Shown here piece after piece: positions 16,395 through 25,461 of a DNA stretch of 40,227 nt. Source of the stretch: CAZUFB01 sp964619775 (GTDB taxonomy: Bacteria; Actinomycetota; Coriobacteriia; Coriobacteriales; UMGS124). Below the pieces are notes generated by a model that was not told the origin of the DNA, made no database searches, and saw only the letters and a list, made by a program, of their open reading frames with translations. Within the stretch, counting starts at the first letter, position 1. Every line of letters begins with the position of its first letter. The stretch is taken from the NCBI GenBank assembly GCA_964619775.1, contig CAZUFB010000009.1, forward strand, positions 1-40,227. The letters are read 5' to 3'. The translations under genes and the position numbers were made by a program.

Positions 16395-16658
16395 ATGTTC
16401 ATCGAACGCAACGGGGAGCGCATCGTCATCAAGCCCGCGTCCATGGAGGACCTCGGCACGCCCGAGACCGAAGGGAGGCGTCACCCGCTGTTCGTGGCGT
16501 TCTTCACCCCGAACGGGGACGAGGTCAAACGCCGGGTCTATGTACCCAAGAAGAAGACCGACGGGTCCCTTTTCTTGGTGAAGCAGGGCGGAGATTTCGT
16601 TGAGACGAAAGAGCTCGAAGGCGCCGTGTGGTGCGATTCTGAAGGATATGCGCTGTAA
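16395..16658 (+). CDS. Small conserved-looking protein, function unknown
   Basis: An 87-residue soluble protein that I do not assign to any family. It begins MFIERNGERIVIKPASMEDL and continues with a beta-rich, basic segment (FFTPNGDEVKRRVYVPKKK) and an acidic end. The start is placed at ATG 16395 with AAAGG upstream. The frame is open well before it but carries no better start. It lies 65 bp after the TatD gene and 50 bp before a strong terminator. Codon use matches its neighbours. Length and pattern suggest a single small barrel-like domain, which is a guess. Confidence 0.65.
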   Translation: MFIERNGERIVIKPASMEDLGTPETEGRRHPLFVAFFTPNGDEVKRRVYVPKKKTDGSLFLVKQGGDFVETKELEGAVWCDSEGYAL

Positions 16659-16707
16659 CGCGACGAGTTCCGCATTTTTCGAACTATCCATGGGACCGCT
16701 CTAATGC

Positions 16708-16754
16708 AACGCCCGGCATCCCGGTTCTCTCAGGCCGGGATGCCGGGCGTTTTT
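16708..16754 (+). terminator. Strong intrinsic terminator
   Basis: A perfect 16-bp stem, ACGCCCGGCATCCCGG (16709-16724) with its complement (16735-16750), is extended by one A-T pair and closed by a 10-nt loop. It is followed by five T's on the plus strand. It ends the plus-strand unit and separates it from the convergent secreted-protein gene. Confidence 0.9.
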
Positions 16755-16802
16755 CGTAATCGACCGACAGGAAGTTCGGACGGCATCGACGTGGGTTCTG
16801 CC

Positions 16803-18422
16803 CTACGCGCCGCCGCTTCCCATACTGGCAAGCTTGGCCTCGATCGACGCAAGCAGCGAGTCGGACGACGACTCCGCGTCTTCCTGCACCGACGCCGCGG
16901 CCTCGCGCGCCTGGGCGATGCACGACGCGAAGAGGTCCGCGTACTCGTCGGGGGTGACGCCGCCCTCGGAGACGACGTCGACAGCCGTGAGCCGGCCGTC
17001 CGCGATGGAGACCGTCATCTCGACCGTACCGAGGCTGCCTGCGACCGACGCGGTATACGTGCCGTCCGCGCAGGGACCGTCCTCTTCGGCGGCCGTCTCG
17101 GTCTCATCCTCGTCGGAGGCATCGACGACCGCGACTGCGGTCCCGGTGTACCAGCAGAACTCGTACGGGCCGGTCGTCGACGAGTCGGAAGCCCGCACGG
17201 CGAAGTAGTAGGTGCCCGCCTCAAGCGTGACCTCCTCGACGCTCACCGCGCTGGAGGTGAGGTCGTTCCAGTCACCGCCGTTGCTAAAGTTCCACACCTC
17301 GTTGCCCGCGCTGTCGTACAGATACATCGTCGTGCTATAGGTTCGGGGCCACCACGTCGTGACGTTCAGATGGACATCCTCCTGCTCGGACAGCGTGAAG
17401 GTGTAGAAGTCAATCTGGTCGTTGAGAGCAAGTTGGCCGCGATAGGTGCCGCCCAGCTCGATGGAAACGGCCTCGGAAAGGCCGTTGTCGGAACCGCCCT
17501 GCTCTTCGGGAAAGCTCTCGGCGGCATCCTCGAACGCCAGCATGAACGTGTAGGGGCCGGACAAGTCGTCACCGGAACCCGATACCGCGAGGTAGTAGGT
17601 GCCGGCTGTCAAGTCGGCCTCGTTCGCCGTGACCGACTGACTGGTGGTGTCGTTCCAACCCTCGCGGGTGGTGAAGGACAGCAGCTCGTTGCCCGCCGCG
17701 TCGAAGAGGCGCACGTTGTCGCTCCAGCCACCCTGCCAGTCCACCAGCATCTCGAACGTGACGCACCCGGCGGTAGGAAGCGTGAAGGTGTAGAAGTCGT
17801 CGGCGTCGTTGAGTGCGATCTGGGCGGTGTAGGCGGTGTCCAATTCGACGGCCATCGCGGTGGCGAGGCTGTTGTTGAGGTCGTCCTGCGTCTCGACGAC
17901 CGTCTCGCCGGCGTCGGTGAACGTGTAGGTAAACGTGTAGGAGCCGGTGGCGTTGTCATCGCCGATCACCAGATAGTAGGTGCCGGCCGTCAAGTCGAGC
18001 GACGCGACGCAGTGCGCCTGCTGCGTCGTGGAGTTCCAGTCGTTGCGGGAATTATAGGACCACAGCTCGTTGCCTGCATCGTCGAAGATGCGGAACGTTC
18101 CCTGGCTCCACGGACCCTGCCACGGTACGGTGGCGTCGAGGGACACGCGGCCTCCCGTCGCCAGGTCGAGACGATAGTACTTGAGCGTGCCCATGCCGTC
18201 GGCGTAGTCGGTAACCTGCTGGCCCGACGCAATGGAAACCGCCGACCCGAAGTCGATGTTGGCCTGGCCCGACAGGTCGACGGGCTGGGGGGCCGCAACG
18301 GAAGAAGCCTGGTCCACGGTGGCTTCGTCGGCGCAGGCCAAGGCGGGGACGCCCGCAGCGGCGACGGCGCACAGCAGGGCGGCGCCGACGGTCGCCAGCA
18401 GGCGGCGGGGGGCAGCAGGCAT
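16803..18422 (-). CDS. Secreted protein with three PPC-type domains and a C-terminal FMN-bind-like domain
   Basis: A 539-residue exported protein. A Sec signal peptide (about 1-31, ending ALACA) is followed by three tandem beta-sandwich repeats of pre-peptidase C-terminal (PPC) type at about 55-170, 175-298 and 307-428. Each has YTFTL/YYRLD near the start, a LFDAAGNELLSF-like strand and an L(T/E)AGTYYLAV strand. An acidic linker (434-449) leads to a domain (450-510) beginning CADGTYTASVAGSLGTVEMT. That domain resembles FMN_bind domains but lacks the SGATxTS flavinylation site. The ATG at 18422 has AAAGGAGT upstream. There is no peptidase domain and no LPXTG or lipobox, so it is probably secreted or loosely bound. 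It follows the giant surface protein gene by 121 bp. Confidence 0.8.
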   Translation of the reverse strand: MPAAPRRLLATVGAALLCAVAAAGVPALACADEATVDQASSVAAPQPVDLSGQANIDFGSAVSIASGQQVTDYADGMGTLKYYRLDLATGGRVSLDATVPWQGPWSQGTFRIFDDAGNELWSYNSRNDWNSTTQQAHCVASLDLTAGTYYLVIGDDNATGSYTFTYTFTDAGETVVETQDDLNNSLATAMAVELDTAYTAQIALNDADDFYTFTLPTAGCVTFEMLVDWQGGWSDNVRLFDAAGNELLSFTTREGWNDTTSQSVTANEADLTAGTYYLAVSGSGDDLSGPYTFMLAFEDAAESFPEEQGGSDNGLSEAVSIELGGTYRGQLALNDQIDFYTFTLSEQEDVHLNVTTWWPRTYSTTMYLYDSAGNEVWNFSNGGDWNDLTSSAVSVEEVTLEAGTYYFAVRASDSSTTGPYEFCWYTGTAVAVVDASDEDETETAAEEDGPCADGTYTASVAGSLGTVEMTVSIADGRLTAVDVVSEGGVTPDEYADLFASCIAQAREAAASVQEDAESSSDSLLASIEAKLASMGSGGA

Positions 18423-18543
18423 GGGGATACTCCTTTCACGAGACGGCGTCTATGCGCACAAGGGCAAAAACACCCGCGCAGGCGCGCCAGACCCCTCCGT
18501 TCGGGAATCGGTCGGCACTCCCGCGCGGGCAAACAGCAGACGG

Positions 18544-21500
18544 TTAACGGTAGCTCGTCACCGGCTGGGCGAGCGGCGTTCCCGCGGCGATTGCATTCTC
18601 CAGGTCATTCTGGACGCTCACCGCGTCGGAGAACGTCTCGTCCAGGTCGTAGACCTCGACGATCGAGACGAGATGGAACCCGAAGACGCTGTCCTCGTCA
18701 AGCGCCGCCTCGACGTGGAAGTAGCGCAGCGTGGACGCATCGACGGTCGCGGAGCCCGTGGCGTCGAGCAGGGCCACGTCGAACGAGAACGTGGCACCGT
18801 CGTCGGACGACTGCACGTTGGCAATCCACAGCGCCGAGCTCTGGGTACCGTCGGTCTGGTAGAACGTCCAGCCGTCGCCCGCATCCTGCGCCACGCCCGC
18901 CTCGAGCAGCGGGTTGACGATGTAGGACACGTCGGCAACGTCGGTGCCGTAGACCGAGCGCAAAAGGGCGGGCAGCGCGTCGTAAGCCAAGTGCACCGAC
19001 CCGTCCTCGGCAACTGTAACATTGAGGCCGGCGAGGTTGGCCTGGCCGTTCTGGGCGTAGTATTCGTCGAGCCCCTCGCCGTCCAGACCGAGGGCGAGCA
19101 GGACGAGCTGCGTGTCGATGGCAGCCGACGAACCGGCCTCAACGACCATGTTGACGTCGGTGGCAGGTGCATCGCCGTCGGCATATGCGCGCTCCCACGC
19201 CCGCAGGTAGAGCTGGATGAGGCTCGTCAGCTGGGCCTCCTGCTCAGCCGAGAGCTCAACCGTCGCAACGTCTTCCTGCCCCTCCTCCGCAGACTCGGTC
19301 GCCTCCTCGGTTGGCAGGGCCTCCTCCGTGGTCACCTCCTCGGCGGGCTGCTCTTCCGCAGATACCTGCCCCTCGGCGGGCTGGCCCTCCTCGGCAGGAG
19401 ACTGCTCTTCGGCAACAGGCTGCTCCTCGGTTGCGNNNNNNNNNNNNNNNNNNNNNNNNNNNNNNNNNNNNNNNNNNNNNNNNNNNNNNNNNNNNNNNNN
19501 NNNNNNNNNNNNNNNNNNNNNNNNNNNNNNNNNNNTCCTCTGTCACGGGTTGCTCAACAGAGACATCCTCGGTCACAGGTTGCTCGGCAGGGATTTCCTC
19601 GACGAACTGGCCCTCGTCGGCGGCGGGCTGCTCCTCCTCTGCGGACACCTGTTCCTCGGCGGCAGGCTGCTCAGGAAACTGTTGCTCCTCCTCTGCCACA
19701 ACCTCTTCGGTAGGAATCTCCTCGGCGGGCTGACCCTCGTCGGCAGAGTCCTCGGCGGTCTGTTCATCCTCTGCCGCCACCGTATCGTCGGCCTCGGTCG
19801 CCGGGACGGGTTGGTACGTGGGCAGCACCGTATCGGCCAGATAGGCCACAAGCTCGTCTGCCGAGATCTCCTGGGCGGTCACGGCATCGGTCAGGGCCAC
19901 CGCGTCGGCCGTGAGTTCGCCACCTTCCCAGTAATAGGCCGTGCCGGAATCGGTGCCCACGCTGAACAGCAGGTCGAACTCGACGCCGGAGTCAGTCTCG
20001 ACAAGCTGGACGAAGTGATAGATCGACGCGGCGTCGGTCGGGTTCAACGGCGCGTACACAATCGCGTTGTAGGCCGCCGAATAGCCCTGGCCGTTGGCCC
20101 CGTAACCGTAGAGGTCGCTCACGAACACGGCCTGCCCGGCGTCGACATCGTAGGCGTAGACGAGCATGTGGGAGAAGCCGTCGCCGATGCCGCCGAGCAC
20201 AAGCAGCTCGTCGATGCCGTCGGCGTTGATGTCGAAGAGCGCGTAGCTCCAGGTGTAGGACGCATTCCCAACGGCGTCGGAGACGTAGTCGACGTAGGAG
20301 CCGGAATCCAGAACCTCCTGGTAGGAAACCTGGGCCGCAATGTTCGCAGCCTCGATGGCAGCGGCATCCTCCTCGGTGGCCTGGTCGCCGTCGGTTGCCT
20401 CCTCGTCGGCAGGCACCTCCTCGTCGGCGGGCTCCCCGTCGGACGCCCCCTCGCCGTCGGCAGCCTGGTCGCCGTCGGAAACCCCGTCATCGCCCTGGTC
20501 GGCGCTCTGGCCGGTATCGGGCTCCCCGCCCTCGGCAGGTTGCTGAGCCTCGTCCGCCTGTCCGTCCTCCTCGGCACCTTCGTCAGCGGACGCCTCCTCG
20601 GCCTGCTGCTCGGCCTGCCCCGTCGATTGGTCGGCCTCCTCACCCGTCTGTCCGTCCGCGTCGCTCCCCTGCGACGCGCCGTCGGACGGTTGGCTTGCGT
20701 CCTCGGACGACCCCTCCTCGTCGCCGGAAGGTTCGGACTCGTCGGCCGTGTCCGGGGTCTCTTCGGACGCGAAGCTGTTGGGCGTCAAGATGCTCGTCGA
20801 CGGATCGTTGCTCGACGTCTGCCCGTCCTCGTCGTCCGACCCGTCCTCGTCGGTGGGTGCCTCTTCGGACTCTGCGTCCGTTTCAGCCTGGTCTTCCTCG
20901 TCGGAGGACTCTTCGGGCAGCAAATCGTCGGACACGTCGGTCACGGGCAGGCCACCCTCGTCGTCGGGGTCGGCGTTCTCGTCCTCCTCGGACAGGTCGC
21001 CCTCGTTCGCGTCGATGTCCGCGTCGACGTCGACGATAATCGACTGGTCGATCACGGTCTGGTCGACGTCCACATCGACGTCGGTCTGGTCCACGTCGAC
21101 GTCGATGTCCACGTCGGTCTGGTCCACGTCGATCACGGTCTGGTCGACGTCGATCACAGTCTGGTCCACGTCGACGTTGGTGGTCGACTGGTCGACGTCA
21201 ACCACGTTTGTCACGTTTGTCACGTTCGTGACGTTGGTTATGTTGGTGATGTCCACGTCCACATAGGTCTCGTCCACCACCATGAGGCCCGTGTACTCGT
21301 TGAAGTAGTACGTCTCGTTGTTGATGACGACCGGGCCGCTGACGCGCACGCCATAGCGGTTGTAGTAACGCCATCCGTCGGAGCGGCACACCAGGCCGGT
21401 GTACATGTGGCCGTCGACCGGGTCGAAGTAGTGCCAGCCGTCCTCCAGCAGCACGTCGCCCGTCACCATCACGCCGCGGGCGTCGTAGTAGACGAGGCGA

Positions 21501-23425
21501 CCGTCGGGCAGGTACACCAGGCCGGTCACCATGGCGCCCGTGTAGACGTTGAAGTAGTGCCAACCGTCGTCGAGCAGACGCTCGCCCTTCACGGGCTCGC
21601 CGTTCTCGTAGTAGTAGGTGACCCCGTCGATGACCTTCCAGCCGTCCAGGCTGACCGACGCGACCTGCGTCACCGCAAAGCCCCACGCGCTCGTCTGACC
21701 GTCGGTCACCAGTTTGATCGTCACGGTCTCGCCGGTCACCCGGACCGTGGCCCCCGCCAGCTCGCTGCCGGTGTAGGAGCCCACGAGCGTGCCGGAAGCG
21801 TCGTAGATTTCGATGTAGTCGAACGTGTCCTCGACATAGGTGCGCGCGTCGAACGTCACGTCGAGGGCCTCGGCGCCAGCCAGCGTGTAGGTCCAGCAGT
21901 CGAGGCAGTTGCTGCCGTAGTCGTGGGGCGAGGCGAGCTGCTCGGGGGTCTCGACCACGTTGATGTCGCTCACGACCTCCACGCGCACCCGCGCGACCAC
22001 GCCGGAGCCGTCGTTGGCCGTGGCCGTGAGCGTCGCGGACCCCTTGCCCACGCCGGTCACGGTGCCGTCGGCCGCCACGGTGGCGACGTCGGTGTTCGAG
22101 GACGTCCAGGTCACGCTCTTGTCGGTGGCGTCGTCGGGCTTCACGGTGGTCGTGAGGCGACGGACGTCCCCCGCTTCGATCTCGAAGGACGTGCGGTTGA
22201 GGGTGATGGACTCGACCGGCACGGTGACCGTCACCTCGCAGGTGGCGCTGACCGACCCCGCGGTGGCCGTGATCGTGGCGGTACCGGCCGCCACGGCCGT
22301 GACGGTGCCCTCCGAATCGACGGTGGCGACGTCGGTGTTCGAGGACGTCCAAGTCACGCGGTCCGTGGTGTCGGACGGCTCGACGGTCGCGGTCAGCTGC
22401 ACCGTCTTTTCGACGAACAGGGAGACCTCGGTCTCGTCGAGCGAGATCGCCGTCGCAGGCACCGTCGAGTTCTGGAACGTCAGGCCGTTGTCCTCGGCGA
22501 ACTGCTCGGCGGTCGACCCTTCGAGACCGCGCACAACCAGCGTCTGCGACACCTGGCCCGTTGAGGAGAAGGCGATGACCTGGATGTTGACAAGGCTCTC
22601 GGGCAGCGTGACGACCGCCAGCGAGCTGCAGCCCACGAACAGGTAGGGCGCAAGCACCGTGGCGCCTTCTTCGACCTCGACCTCGGCAAGCGACGTGCAG
22701 CCCGCGAGCGGGCCCACAACCGTGCCGCCGCTCCACGAAGTCCCGCACGCGGTGAGCGTCGCGGGAATCTCGAGCTCGGTGAGCGCGGTGCAGCCCGAAA
22801 GAGCCGCAGACCCGAGCCACTGCAGGCTGGACGACAGGTGGATGGACGTAAGCGACGTGCAGCCCGAGAAGGCGTAGTCGCCGATTTGGGTGACCGAGTC
22901 GCAGACCACGATCGAGGTCACGGTCGTGTTGCCGGCAAAGGCGCTGGCCGCGATGGCCGTGACGGTGTACCCGTCGAGCTCGTCCGGAATCTCGATCTCG
23001 CTCGCCGTGCCCGTGTAGCCGGTCACCGTCGCCTCGCCGTCGGAGTCGACCGTATAGGTGAAGCCCTGGGACTGGCCCTGCTGGGCGTCGTCGTCGGCCG
23101 AGGCCGTCGCAGACGTAGAAGTGGATGTGGACGCGGATGCGGACGCAGAGGCAGAGGCGGATGCGCTCGCCGTCGTGCTGCCCGTCATCGTGCTCGAACC
23201 GATCGACGAGAAGAGCTGAAGGGTCGACGAATCGTCGGAACCCGACGCGTCGTCGGCCAGCGCCATACCGGCGGGCAGCGACGCCGCAAGCACCAAACCC
23301 AGGCCCGCCGCCGCGGCGGCGTGGCGCAACGCGTGGCGGCCGTCTTGCGCGCAGGTCGCTCCCTCCCCGACCTGAGCGCCCTGCGCGCCCATACCGTCCG
23401 ACGCGTGCAACTTGCCAGTGTCCAT
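18544..23425 (-). CDS. Giant mosaic surface protein (LRR, BIG2, CUB-like, choline-binding repeats), split by an assembly gap
   Basis: About 1,600 codons. In order from the ATG at 23425: long signal peptide ending MALA (57); Ser/Ala/Thr linker; BspA-type leucine-rich repeats (about 145-320); two BIG2 Ig-like domains (325-402, 403-485, each with WTSSNTDVATV); a CUB-like domain (498-590); choline-binding-type repeats (593-717, DGWHYF/YTG pattern); a VDVDQT tract (718-805); a 230-residue acidic linker; a domain with FDINADGIDELLVLGG (1038-1205); Glu/Pro/Gln repeats; then a C-terminal domain of about 230 residues I do not recognise. The N run 19436-19535 puts the parts in different frames, but composition is continuous across it, so one gene is inferred. 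AGGAGG lies rather far upstream of the chosen ATG. Probably a wall-attached adhesin. Confidence 0.75.
19436..19535. other. Run of 100 N inside the Glu/Pro/Gln repeat tract
   Basis: A placeholder gap. Both sides encode the same kind of low-complexity sequence (EEQPAEE, AEEQVSAEE, EEQPVAEEQ), but in frames that differ by one base. The true missing length should therefore be a multiple of three. The gap most likely marks a collapsed repeat. Confidence 0.95.
21011..21265 (-). repeat. In-frame short repeats encoding (N-V-T)n and V-D-V-D-Q-T
   Basis: Inside the giant surface gene this stretch encodes three to four NVT triplets and then alternating Val/Ile-Asp residues with VDVDQT and TVIDVDQT units repeated with variation. 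The DNA shows matching near-repeats of 9 and 24 bp. It separates the choline-binding-type repeats from the acidic linker. Confidence 0.85.
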
Positions 23426-23621
23426 ACGCACCCCCGTGAGTCCGCCGGCCCCTCCTGGGAGCCGGATAGGCCGCCGTGGCGAACCGGGACGCACGTCCGA
23501 ACGACGCACGGCGGCGCAGCTTGAAGCGCAGTTCAACATAACGATACCGCGTTTGTCGGGAAAAATACGGCTCGACGGCAAAAAAAGCAAGGCAACACAG
23601 CGCGCGAGGCACGAGGAGGGG

Positions 23622-24332
23622 TCAGCGACGTCCCCGTCTTTTCACGCATCCGCGATGGATGCGCCGGGCGAGGTAGATGCACGGCGTGTCGAGCAAGGTC
23701 GTCACGATGTAGATGGCGTAACTCGACACGAAGATCGACGCCAGGGTCGACGCGTCATAGGTGCCCCAGAACGCGACGAGCGTGAACAGCGCGGTGTTGA
23801 CGAGCTGGCTCACCAGGGTCGACCCGTTGTTGCGCAGCCACAAAAAACGATCGCGGTCGCCGCACAGGCGCGTCGTGAGGTCCCACCAGCGGTGGTAGAG
23901 CCACACGTCGAAGAACTGGCTCACCGCATACACGCAGAACGACGCGAGCATCACGCGCGGCGTGCTCGAGAAGATCTGCGCAAACGCCGGTGCCACGGTG
24001 TCGTTGGGGCTCGGCGCGTAGAGCAGCCAGCTCTGGCTAAGCAGCAGGAAGAACGCCGAGACCAGCAGGCCCAGCGAGACGGCCCGGTTGGCCGCGCGCT
24101 TGCCGTGGCACTCAGACAGGATGTCGGTGATGAGGAAGGTCGAGGCGAACAGCACGTTGCCGAGCGTCTGCTCCACGCCGAAGGCCTCGACGAGCAATAG
24201 GACCTCGATGTTGGCGAGGATCATCGCCACCGCCGACATGCAGTAGAGCCCCACGGCCCCGAACAGGCGAAACGCCAGCAGCACCGTCCCGAAGACAAAG
24301 ACGACCGATCCGACCAGCAGCAGTTCGTTCAT
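23622..24332 (-). CDS. yhhQ: Queuosine precursor transporter, YhhQ/VUT family
   Basis: A 236-residue inner-membrane protein with six to seven predicted helices, of the YhhQ (VUT, DUF165) family, which imports queuosine precursors. Family features seen are NVLFASTFLITDILSECHGK (the conserved acidic/Glu-Cys segment), FCVYAVSQFFDVWLYHRWW and LVSQLVNTALFTLVAFWG. The C-terminus is strongly basic. Its ATG at 24332 lies 3 bp after the stop of the radical SAM gene, so the two form an operon. The pairing suggests the imported substrate is queuine rather than only preQ1. The 23426-23621 interval downstream contains no gene. Confidence 0.9.
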   Translation of the reverse strand: MNELLLVGSVVFVFGTVLLAFRLFGAVGLYCMSAVAMILANIEVLLLVEAFGVEQTLGNVLFASTFLITDILSECHGKRAANRAVSLGLLVSAFFLLLSQSWLLYAPSPNDTVAPAFAQIFSSTPRVMLASFCVYAVSQFFDVWLYHRWWDLTTRLCGDRDRFLWLRNNGSTLVSQLVNTALFTLVAFWGTYDASTLASIFVSSYAIYIVTTLLDTPCIYLARRIHRGCVKRRGRR

Positions 24333-24335
24333 GTG

Positions 24336-25031
24336 CTAGTCGCCCACCCCGAAGTCGGTGTTCTCAATCAGGATGTCGACGCGCGGGTCGGCGGCGTGGC
24401 GCGGACAGACCTCTCCCAAGAACGCCGCGACGGCCGCGGGGTCGGGGCGCACCGGCGTGGTGTTCTCGCACATGAGGTTGAGGCAGACGCGCTCGAAATG
24501 CTCCAGGCCCAGCTCCACGTCGCGCAGCATCGAGTCGGCGGTCTGGCCGGCAAGGCCGAACAGGAAGTTGGCCTCGTCGAAGTGCTCGGCGATCTCGGCC
24601 GGGTCGGTCGCAGAGATGCCTTTGTGCAGCACGCGCTCGCGCAGGTCGGCGTCGAAGGTCTCCAGACCGAGTTTCATTTTGAGGGTGAAGCCGTCGAACT
24701 CCTCGCGCAGCGCGGGGATGCGGTCGCGGTACATAAAGTGCGACTCGAAGTGGATGACGCCGATGCCGCGGTCGCGGCAGACCTGCCGGATAAGGGCGCG
24801 CGTCGGCTCGTCAAAGTCGAAGACCGACCCGCTGTCGATGATCTCGACCTCGCCGAACTCGCCGGTCAGGCAGTCGAGCACCCCCTCGTTGAGAGCGTAA
24901 TTGGCGGCCGCGTCGGGCGAGCGGTCGAGGTGGTAGTCGCAAAACGCGCAGCGGCGGTAGGCGCAACCGGTTGTGCGCAACAGCACGATCTCGCGCGGCC
25001 GCTTTTGGCGGATGACGCTGTAACGATCCAT
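24336..25031 (-). CDS. queL: Radical SAM queuine lyase, QueL-like
   Basis: A 231-residue radical SAM protein. The cluster motif is CAYRRCAFC (CxxxCxxC, about 23-31), followed by DYHLDRSPD. Downstream are VEIIDSGSVFDFD, IHFESHFMYR, KLGLETFD and a C-terminal LIENTDFGVGD. This pattern, and the direct coupling to a YhhQ transporter, match QueL. QueL uses S-adenosylmethionine chemistry to convert queuine to preQ1, which lets a bacterium reuse queuine for tRNA queuosine through Tgt and QueA. The start ATG at 25031 lacks a close ribosome binding site. AAGGAG lies about 24 bases upstream, inside a structured leader. The assignment rests on motif memory and context. No tgt or queA is in the window. 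Confidence 0.75.
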   Translation of the reverse strand: MDRYSVIRQKRPREIVLLRTTGCAYRRCAFCDYHLDRSPDAAANYALNEGVLDCLTGEFGEVEIIDSGSVFDFDEPTRALIRQVCRDRGIGVIHFESHFMYRDRIPALREEFDGFTLKMKLGLETFDADLRERVLHKGISATDPAEIAEHFDEANFLFGLAGQTADSMLRDVELGLEHFERVCLNLMCENTTPVRPDPAAVAAFLGEVCPRHAADPRVDILIENTDFGVGD

Positions 25032-25054
25032 ATGGGCGGGGTCGGGCCCCTTGT

Positions 25055-25174
25055 CTCCTTAGTTTTGGTTCGGGGAGCCGCCGCCGGGCGCGCAGAACAG
25101 AGTGCGCACGACGACCTCCCCGGGCAGGATGGTTTCGAACTGCCCTGCGGGTACGACGGGGCGAGATGGTAGCA
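25055..25174 (-). promoter_or_regulatory. Structured 5' leader of the queuine-salvage operon
   Basis: On the minus strand an extended -10-like TGCTACCAT (25166-25174) is followed by a two-part hairpin: CGGGGAG (25122-25116) with CTCCCCG (25077-25071), and nested inside it GTGCGC with GCGCGC. This is followed directly by AACCAAAACTAAGGAG (ending 25055). The CTCC of the stem could instead mask GGAG. It has the architecture of a translational riboswitch. It lacks the loop sequence needed for a classical preQ1-I pseudoknot. Confidence 0.35.
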
Positions 25175-25271
25175 CAGGACGGGCCAGAACGGCCGCCGTA
25201 TGCGGGAAGCGCGTGAGAACCACGGGGAACGTGGGCGACAGGGCGGACGCTGAAAGGCCCGACGCGCCGAC

Positions 25272-25371
25272 NNNNNNNNNNNNNNNNNNNNNNNNNNNNN
25301 NNNNNNNNNNNNNNNNNNNNNNNNNNNNNNNNNNNNNNNNNNNNNNNNNNNNNNNNNNNNNNNNNNNNNNN
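25272..25371. other. Run of 100 N upstream of the queuine-salvage leader
   Basis: A placeholder gap between the queL leader and the first copy of the 48-bp repeat. The flanks show no overlap longer than six bases. Unlike the third gap, some sequence is probably missing. Confidence 0.95.
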
Positions 25372-25393
25372 GCCGACCTCAGCCGGCGGGCAA

Positions 25394-25441
25394 CCCTCCG
25401 CTGCAAACGGAAGGCCGCCCTTGGCCTCCCTTTGGAACCGG
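25394..25441 (-). repeat. 48-bp terminator-like direct repeat, copy 1
   Basis: Matches the copy at 26070-26117 in 47 of 48 bases, same orientation. On the minus strand it contains GGCCTTCCG, a 7-nt spacer and CGGAGGG, a hairpin with one G-U pair, lying just after the DUF4160 gene. Unlike copy 2 it is not followed by a T-run. Confidence 0.85.
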
Positions 25442-25461
25442 AGGCAACACAAAGCAACAGG

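Noticed and set aside
19436..19535. Frameshifted or broken surface-protein gene
   Set aside because: The apparent frame change coincides exactly with an arbitrary 100-N placeholder. Composition is continuous on both sides.
25055..25122. preQ1-I riboswitch before queL
   Set aside because: The AACTAAGGAG tail is suggestive, but no TAG-containing loop is present to form the pseudoknot, so a classical preQ1-I aptamer is not supported.
25059..25457. Minus-strand frame running through the second N gap, ending in GGGSPNQN
   Set aside because: Most of it is N's or the translated 48-bp repeat. Only the last 38 codons could be a leader peptide, and these overlap the structured leader, so it is mentioned there and not called a gene.
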